Below are positions 57,896 through 64,000 of a stretch of 64,000 nt of DNA, piece after piece (the stretch's first letter is position 1; each line of letters begins with the position of its first letter). The stretch covers positions 2,115,501-2,179,500 of the forward strand of contig NC_066286.1 in the NCBI RefSeq assembly GCF_905404315.1, in the 5' to 3' direction. The notes under the pieces are model-generated. The model saw only the letters and a program-made list of their open reading frames with translations. It was not told where the DNA came from and did no database searches. Both the position numbers and the translations under genes were made by a program. This DNA comes from Leptidea sinapis. Lineage: Eukaryota > Arthropoda > Insecta > Lepidoptera > Pieridae.

Positions 57896-58264
57896 TAAAG
57901 TTTTAGATTTACGATGGAGAATTAAATAAATCTTCCCCCTTCTACCTTATAATAGGTACGGTACCCTCGGTGGACAAGTCCGACTCACACTTGTCTGATC
58001 TTAATAATATTAAAGTAAACACGTACCAGCTAAGTGGGAATCTGTTTCACCACTTGTCAATTTCCCCACTTCACCTGACACTGAATGGTTCAAAGTCATC
58101 GTAATCAGACCATAACCGTTCCACTAGGGGCTTGTGACGTTGCTAAATACAACCTAACACCATGTAACGACTTACACTTAACACTAATACCTCGTTTAAT
58201 GAACTTACAACCTTTTTTGTTTCTTGTATGTTCTTCTCTCGAGCTTTTTACGAACATAGGGTTC

Positions 58265-58870
58265 TTCTTCTTACGGTGCCATCTCCTACCGGAGGTCGGC
58301 TATAATTAGTGCTATTTTGATCAGGGATCCTGTGCTAAGGTTGCCACGAAGTACGCCTTCCTCTGGGTGGACACTTTCCCTGGTTTTCTCTTATATGATG
58401 AGTTGGAGCAGGTCATATTTATCATTACGCATTATTTACCAGTAGGAGGCTCCTTTGCACAGGTTGCTGGCTAGATTAGGGTTACCACAACGCCACTTAT
58501 TTCTGCCAGTAATGTGTAAGCATTACTGTGTTTCGGTCTGAAGGGCGACGTAGCTAGTGAAATTACTGGGCAAATGAGACTTAAAAACTTATGTCTCAAG
58601 GTGACGAGCGCAGTTGTAGTGCCGCTCAGAATTTTTGGGTCTTTGAAGAATCCTGAGCGGCACTGCATTGTAATGGGCAGGGCGTATCAATTACTATCAG
58701 CTGAACGTCTGGCTCGTCTCGTCGCCTTATTTTTATAAAAAATCATTACGCATTATGTGACCAAAGTACTGCAGCTTGCGTTTCTTGACACTATTCAAGA
58801 TCTCTACCTTTTTGTTCATCATCTTCAAAACTCTTTCATTCGATATTCTATCCGTTCACGATATCTTCAG
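58265..58870 (-). pseudogene. RTE-like LINE C-terminus split by SINE-A
   Basis: The minus strand reads MNKKVEILNSVKKRKLQYFGHI (from 58870 down to 58757) and resumes beyond the insert with DLLQLI-like, EEGVLR and IALIIADLR..MAP at 58435-58265. This matches the 'VKKRKLQYLGHVMRG...IANLRREMAP' end of a common insect LINE. Several frame breaks are present. Confidence 0.7.
58436..58741 (+). mobile_element. Full-length SINE-A with 15-bp TSD
   Basis: This 306-bp copy is flanked by ATCATTACGCATTAT at 58421-58435 and 58742-58756. It starts ttaccagtaggaggctcc and ends gtcgccttatttttataaaaa. The duplications prove retrotransposition with a short A-rich 3' tail and define the ends of the whole family. 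No Pol III A/B boxes are obvious, so calling it a SINE rather than a short LINE derivative is provisional. Confidence 0.9.
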
Positions 58871-59247
58871 AATTCTTCTGTTCTGTTTATGTTCTGAAAA
58901 TATGGTAATTTCAGTAATTTAAAAATAAATTTTTGTAGTGGCGATTCAATAGAGCTCAGTTTTAACATATTGAATAAAGTTTATTTTACTTGGACTGTAA
59001 GTTTATTTATTTAGCAGATTCCGTAAAGAGTCTCGACTTCTAAGACGAATAAATATGGTATCCACATCGGCGGCTGAACCCCAGAATCTGATTAATTAGG
59101 AATAAGAATCCATAAAATTGAAACGTAGAACACTTATCAACCATATTTGATATTTTCCTGACTGTACTTAAGAAGTGAAAACTTCTTTGGGAAACAATAT
59201 TTTTTGGGTTATTAAGAAATATGAATTAAAATTAAGTTATTAAAATG

Positions 59248-59392
59248 AGACTTAACATCTTATGTCTCAAGGTGACGAGTGCGGTTGTAGTGCCGCTCAA
59301 AATTTTTGGAGTTTTCAAGAATCCTGAGCGGCAATGCATTGCAATGGGCAGGGCGCATCAATTACTCGTCCCTTATTTTCATTAAAAAAAAT
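59248..59392 (+). mobile_element. SINE-A, 5'-truncated
   Basis: tgagacttaacatcttatgtctcaagg...tcccttattttcattaaaaaaa is the 3' half with tail. Confidence 0.8.
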
Positions 59393-59739
59393 ATATTTTT
59401 TGAGTTTCTTTTTATCAGATATTATTTTATAAACGTATTGACATAGTACTAACTGAATATATTTTTTACTTATTACGCCGTTTTATATGAAATATGTATA
59501 ATGTATTTTATCGAAAAAAAAACAAAAAAATTTAAATACATGTTTATAAAAAAAAAATTAATAAATTTTCATCTAAGCTTATAATAATTCTCACATTATT
59601 AAAAATTATAAAACTTTTTGATTCCAAGTATTTTGAAATTCCTCTCAAATTACAAATGCGTGACGGTAAAAAGATTAACGCCATAGTGTAGCCATTGTCA
59701 AATTTTACTTAAATCTATTTTGCGTGACATATTTTATAT

Positions 59740-60066
59740 ATAATAAATAAAATACTATTTTTTATGGACTTTTCAATAATATTTCATAACATTAAGAATT
59801 ATTTCGTAAAATATGCTCCCTGTTGTTATAATGACATTGTTTCACAGCAGAACTGTCAGCGTCAATAAATTCTCTCAGAAAATATGTCCATACGAAACAA
59901 ATATTGGAAAAAAAAAATATTATGGGTCCTAAATGGAAATAAAAACTATCCTATCTCTCAAGTTGGACCACACTGTACTCCATGAAGTAATCCCCATTAA
60001 AATCCGTTAATTAGTTTAGGAGTCCATCGCGGATAAACAACGTGTCACGTAATTTATATATACTTA
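59740..60066 (-). mobile_element. Helitron-like element lacking its 3' terminus, tandem with the next copy
   Basis: From ataataaataaaatac to cgtgtcacgtaatttata it matches 60095-60418 and 42985-43332. The ctagctgacc end is missing on the left. Two copies lie head to tail. Confidence 0.6.
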
Positions 60067-60418
60067 CTAGCTGACCAGACAGACGTTGTTCTGTACATAA
60101 TAAATAAAATACCGTTTTTGATGAATTTGTCAATAATTTTTCATTGTAACATAATAATATGCTCCTTGTTGCTATAATGAAATTGTTTCACAGCAGAACT
60201 GTCAAACCGCGCGTCAAAAATACTCTCACAGAAAATATGTCCAAACAAAACAAATATTGGAAATAAAAATAATTATGGGTCGCAAATCGAAATAAAAACT
60301 ATCCTATCTCTTAAGCTGGACTAAACTGCACTCCATGAAGTAATCCCCATTGAAATCCGTTCATTAGTTTAGGAGTCCATTGAGGACAAACATTGTGACA
60401 CGAGATTTATATATATTA
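60067..60418 (-). mobile_element. Helitron-like element
   Basis: CTAG at 60067-60070 plus ctgaccagacagacgttgttctg is the minus-strand 3' terminus. The right edge (gacacgagatttatatatatt) resembles other copies' 5' ends, though the TC is eroded. Confidence 0.65.
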
Positions 60419-60504
60419 ACATTGCGGAGCGCGAGTACATTGCTTTTTGTCCAAAACACATTTTTTTTTTAAATATCGTTACAATAAATATATTGTATGT
60501 GTGC

Positions 60505-60975
60505 TGCAGAAGGGGGGCTATTCGTGCTATTTATAACCTAGGTCGTAAAGAATCATTGAGAGAAAAATTTAAAGAAATAAACATCTTGACTGTCGCTTCT
60601 CAATATATTCTTGATAATGTAATGTATGTTCATAGGCACATAAGTGAATTTGCTAGAAACTGTCATAACCACCAGGAACAAACATAAACTTATAATGCCT
60701 TTTACTCGGCTAAGTGATAAAGGTTACTATAACATAAATGACTTTCTTACTGATACCACAGATTGGGTATGGAACGACCGCCCTCGGGCTATTAAATAAT
60801 AAATGTTATTGTACGATTTTACATTGTAACCATATTTTTATAAAAAAAGAAGCCCGCTGAGTTTGCTGCGCCCATTCTTCTCAGGTCTGAGACCATACTT
60901 ATGGAATGGATAACATTTACTTTTTCAATAGGTGACATTAATATATCCTATTTTGAATAAAAATATTTTAATTGA
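60505..60975 (+). pseudogene. LINE-A C-terminus with internal deletion
   Basis: RRGAIRAIYNLGRKESLREK...HRHISEFARNC is followed by a frameshift, and about 110 bp are missing between actcggctaag and tgataaaggttac. The 3' UTR and tcctattttgaataaaaata end are present. Confidence 0.8.
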
Positions 60976-61104
60976 TGTAATAAAATAAGTCTGAATGAAA
61001 TACTGAATTGTACTTTTAAATTGAAACCTTTCCTTAGGAATTCAAAGAAGAATATTTTATTATAATTTCCTCCATTCTTCGCCATGTAAGGCTAACGTAG
61101 AAAA

Positions 61105-61195
61105 ACCTCGAGGTGTGATCCGAACGCCGATATCCGGGGGGGCATCGAACCCCGCGCCCGCCGCGTCTCCATCGAGATAAGAACGACAATTGAAT
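61105..61195 (-). repeat. GC-rich tRNA-like remnant
   Basis: The minus strand contains ggggttcgatgccccc, a perfect T-arm/B-box shape, in a GC-rich patch unlike its surroundings. No complete cloverleaf could be drawn. Confidence 0.35.
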
Positions 61196-61477
61196 CTAAC
61201 TATACGCCGACCGTCTATATCTTACAGAGATATAGTGCACTGGAAGAGTCATCAGCTATACAAGTACATACACAAAAATATAAAATTTTAAATATCAATT
61301 TAACGGCTTTTATCTAAATGCATATGAGTTTTAATACTATAACAGAAACCAAATATATTTTTTTATTTCTGTATCTGTATGTTTGTGTGATCGATTTGGA
61401 CGGGGCTTTCACAGGGAGATAGGGATATATGGGAGATAAAGATGTTATAAAAAGTAACACTGTATTTTGTTTTTAAA

Positions 61478-61582
61478 AATAATAAACGAGCGTACGGGTC
61501 TCGTGATATTAAGTGATCACCGCCGGCCACATTCTCTCTCAACACCAGAGGAATCACAGGAGCGTTGTCGGGCTTTAAGGAT
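61478..61582 (-). mobile_element. LINE-B 3' UTR fragment
   Basis: aataaacgagcgtacgggtctcgtgatattaagtgatcaccgcc...cagaggaatcacaggagcg, minus orientation. Confidence 0.75.
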
Positions 61583-62929
61583 GTAATAAATTATAATAAC
61601 TGTTATAAATTAAGTTTGGATTTGTTATGAACATGAAATCTGCGTGGCTAAAGTCACGTATGTTCACTCGTTTCATTATAAAAAAATGATTCATGAAAAT
61701 CATCTTTTTAGATTGAAAGCTAACCAAACATTGATCTAAGAATAGAAGGTTAAATCCTGTAAGGAACTGATAACCGCAGTGTTACTTGATCGATATGACA
61801 TTGGTACAAAATAGGTTAAAAAGCACTTACACTCGTCTTAAAGGCCTGCTCCTGTGATTTCTCTGGGATGGACGGATCATACTATTTTTTAATCACCGTA
61901 AGAGTGGAATAAATTTACATATAATTCGGGTAATCGAAAACAAAGAAAATTTTATATAAAATAAACATTTTATCAACATGATTGACGGTCATTTCAAAAT
62001 TCACCATATTTTTATTAGTTTTGTAACACTCTTTAAGAATTTTAGCTGTTTTTCTAATGATGTAATGATATGATGGACAGCCCGCTGACAGACAGTTGGT
62101 CTGATAGACAGCGAATTCTTAATAGAAAAATGAGCCTTTTAATAGGGTTGCTATTGTTTAACCATCGGTTACCCTGAAATTCTCTGTTAATCACGATTGA
62201 GTATTTTTAATGTTTTTAGGAGAGCATAATCCATGCTTACTTAGTATTGGATTATCGCGTAATTTAAAGTATTCACTTTAAATAAGCTGAAAAAATGGGA
62301 ATCACAAAATCTTTTACTGTTATTTTATCAATCCAGTTGAGACCTATTTAATTCATGTATTTACAGGTTGGTATTAAAACAATATTGCTTTAAGTTTTAC
62401 TTATTAGCCATGACACAATTCCAGTAACTTAGTGAGCCATAAACCCTGGTTACTTAAGTCATTATTGTGAAAATACTACACAATTGTAAAAAGTTTTAAA
62501 TTTTTAATTAAAACTTAACAAATTGTGTAAATTCCCATGGTACACAATGGTCAATTTTATTACGATAGCGTAACGAAATTTGTAAATATTCGATGTCGCA
62601 TCTAGTAATGTTACATCAAGATTTCGCACGAATGCCCCTGGCGGGAATCAAAACGGAATGTTGTATCAATGAGCGCTTTTGTATCACGATTCAATATTGT
62701 GATATCGTTGAAAATTCCGTTCTATCTAAGGCTGATTATTTTGTCGATCGCATCTTTCGTCTAATGGTGGTACTTGAAACTGTGGCTTTAACCTAGATAT
62801 GTTAGTCTGTTTCTTATTGTAATGTTGGTAAGGTGTTTGAAGGTTTAAGGTGGTGCATGTTTTGAGTTACAAAATTCATTAGAGGAATGCATAAAAAAAA
62901 ACACATTTTTTAGAAAAGAGACAAGACAA
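61583..62929. other. No gene recognised
   Basis: 62476-62536 is an imperfect palindrome (tacacaatt...aattgtgta around ttttaaatttttaattaaaac). The rest is unassigned. Confidence 0.45.
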
Positions 62930-63155
62930 GGTAGGCTGGCATTCACCTCATGGGGAGTAAAACGCCCTGCCCATTAAAATGCATCGCAATTGCACTTTGT
63001 CACTTTAAGATATAAGATGTTAAGTCTAATAAATTCACTAGCTACGACGCCTTGTGAACCGAATCACAATAATGCTTGCACAATAGTCATTACTGTTTAA
63101 CGGCAGAAAATGGTTGTCGTACCTAGTTGGCATTCCGTACAATGAAGACTGGTAA
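62930..63155 (-). mobile_element. SINE-A, degraded
   Basis: gccctgcccattaaaatgca...ctagctacgacgcctt...cattactgtttaacggcag retains the order of family landmarks with several deletions. Confidence 0.65.
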
Positions 63156-64000
63156 AATAATGAAAATCTTAAAACTCTGTCCTATGCCTTTTTGATCATT
63201 TGGTTAGCAGCCAAAGAATAATATGTCTTAATAATAAGATAAATAATTAATATACGTTCGAAAACTAGAAATATGGACTCTCACTACACGATACTCCTTT
63301 GTTTTCTGCTACATAGCATTCTCCCAAAGACACAAGCATCATAAAGTTCTCAAACTGATCGCAATCCCTGTCTACACACTACTTTCAATTAATTAACTAA
63401 TTTATTTATCTTATCGCATAGAAACCTAATTAGCGAAACTAGAACAAAACTGTTTGTGTACCAGGCTCACATAAACGTTAACTGATAAAAAACCATTATG
63501 AGACATCCGGGCGTTTTCACTTGGCAAGGTACAACAATTGCGCTATCAACGTGCGAACGTACTCCTATTTCTTGATGACTTCCTAGTAACAAAAACACTT
63601 TCTATGCTATTACGATACCCATAACCATAAGTAAAACTTCTTTCATATAGAATTTGTGGCTGCTTTTTTTTTAATAAACAGGTCAGAAACAGGAACTAGG
63701 GGAGTCGTCGATATTCTGGGAAGTCGAAGATAGGTGAACTATATTATTATGAATTAAACTAGAATGAGAAACAAATTAAGCTACATGAATGTATAATAAA
63801 ATGATAAGCGGCTGTGACTTACAAAAAAAAGTATGTGCGTGTCATTTTTACGCGCGATTGAAGTAAAACTTAATAATAATTAACTTTAGGAATAATTATC
63901 AGATACGTAATATATATTACATTAAATTTACATTAAATAAAGCCGTATTACCAACTAAGCACTCACGTAGTAATGAAGAGCTAGAAGCATTGTTAGATAT
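63156..64000. other. No gene recognised
   Basis: AT-rich to the window end; no repeat landmarks. Confidence 0.5.

Noticed and set aside
1..64000. CRISPR arrays, prophage, operons or bacterial genes
   Set aside because: The window is clearly insect nuclear DNA; the tandem repeats lack unique spacers and there are no bacterial-type genes.

Overview
This is a eukaryotic, AT-rich, intron- and transposon-dominated window. The repeats point to a moth or butterfly (Lepidoptera): tRNA-headed SINEs ending in (AATAAA)-like tails, short Helitrons with TC...CTAG ends, decayed LINE pieces with the 'NLGPKE...FKRIVKKRLCGKGYY' and 'HKLGYHPHHLDVWRS...RSFLPRTTKLWNELP' reverse-transcriptase C-termini common in lepidopteran genomes, and a very abundant ~300-bp interspersed element beginning CCAGTGGGAGGCTCC. 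The lineage call is inference from repeat style; no species is identified. There is no operon, phage, CRISPR or bacterial feature.

Only one convincing host gene piece is present: a GC-richer exon at 33972-34562 (+) with a clean acceptor and donor. It encodes the proline-rich N-terminus and the start of a CABIT domain (GAREM/Serrano-like). It begins just after a two-codon upstream ORF and is cut by a phase-1 intron inside a Gly codon. No further exon of it could be found, so much of the flanking sequence is probably its introns or intergenic DNA.

Layout: 1-14 kb holds tRNA-like elements, RTE-type and Jockey-type LINE fragments, a Helitron (7711-8085), a repeat split by a 188-bp insert with 14-bp target duplication (9330-9517), a fold-back repeat (10837-11072) and a nested, rearranged LINE (11640-12670). 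14-27 kb holds LINE fragments, SINEs and a LINE ORF1 (gag-like) remnant. 27-33 kb holds Helitrons and a P-superfamily-like MITE (28860-29240) with 8-bp target duplications and a THAP-like start. 33-37 kb holds the CABIT exon, flanked by an almost identical 301-bp direct duplication (32836 and 36445). 37-46 kb holds a Harbinger-like MITE, a SINE split by a LINE, a 50-bp minisatellite and a cluster of four abutting or adjacent Helitrons (42005-43660). 46-64 kb holds more of the same families, including a textbook nested insertion with 15-bp target duplications (58421-58756).

No intact transposase, reverse transcriptase or other complete mobile-element gene was seen; every LINE is truncated or frameshifted. 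The most interesting unexplained signals are the recent 301-bp duplicative patch with a fold-back junction, the P-like MITE, and a small hairpin motif (GAAGTGAAAACTTC) shared at the edges of several otherwise unrelated repeats.
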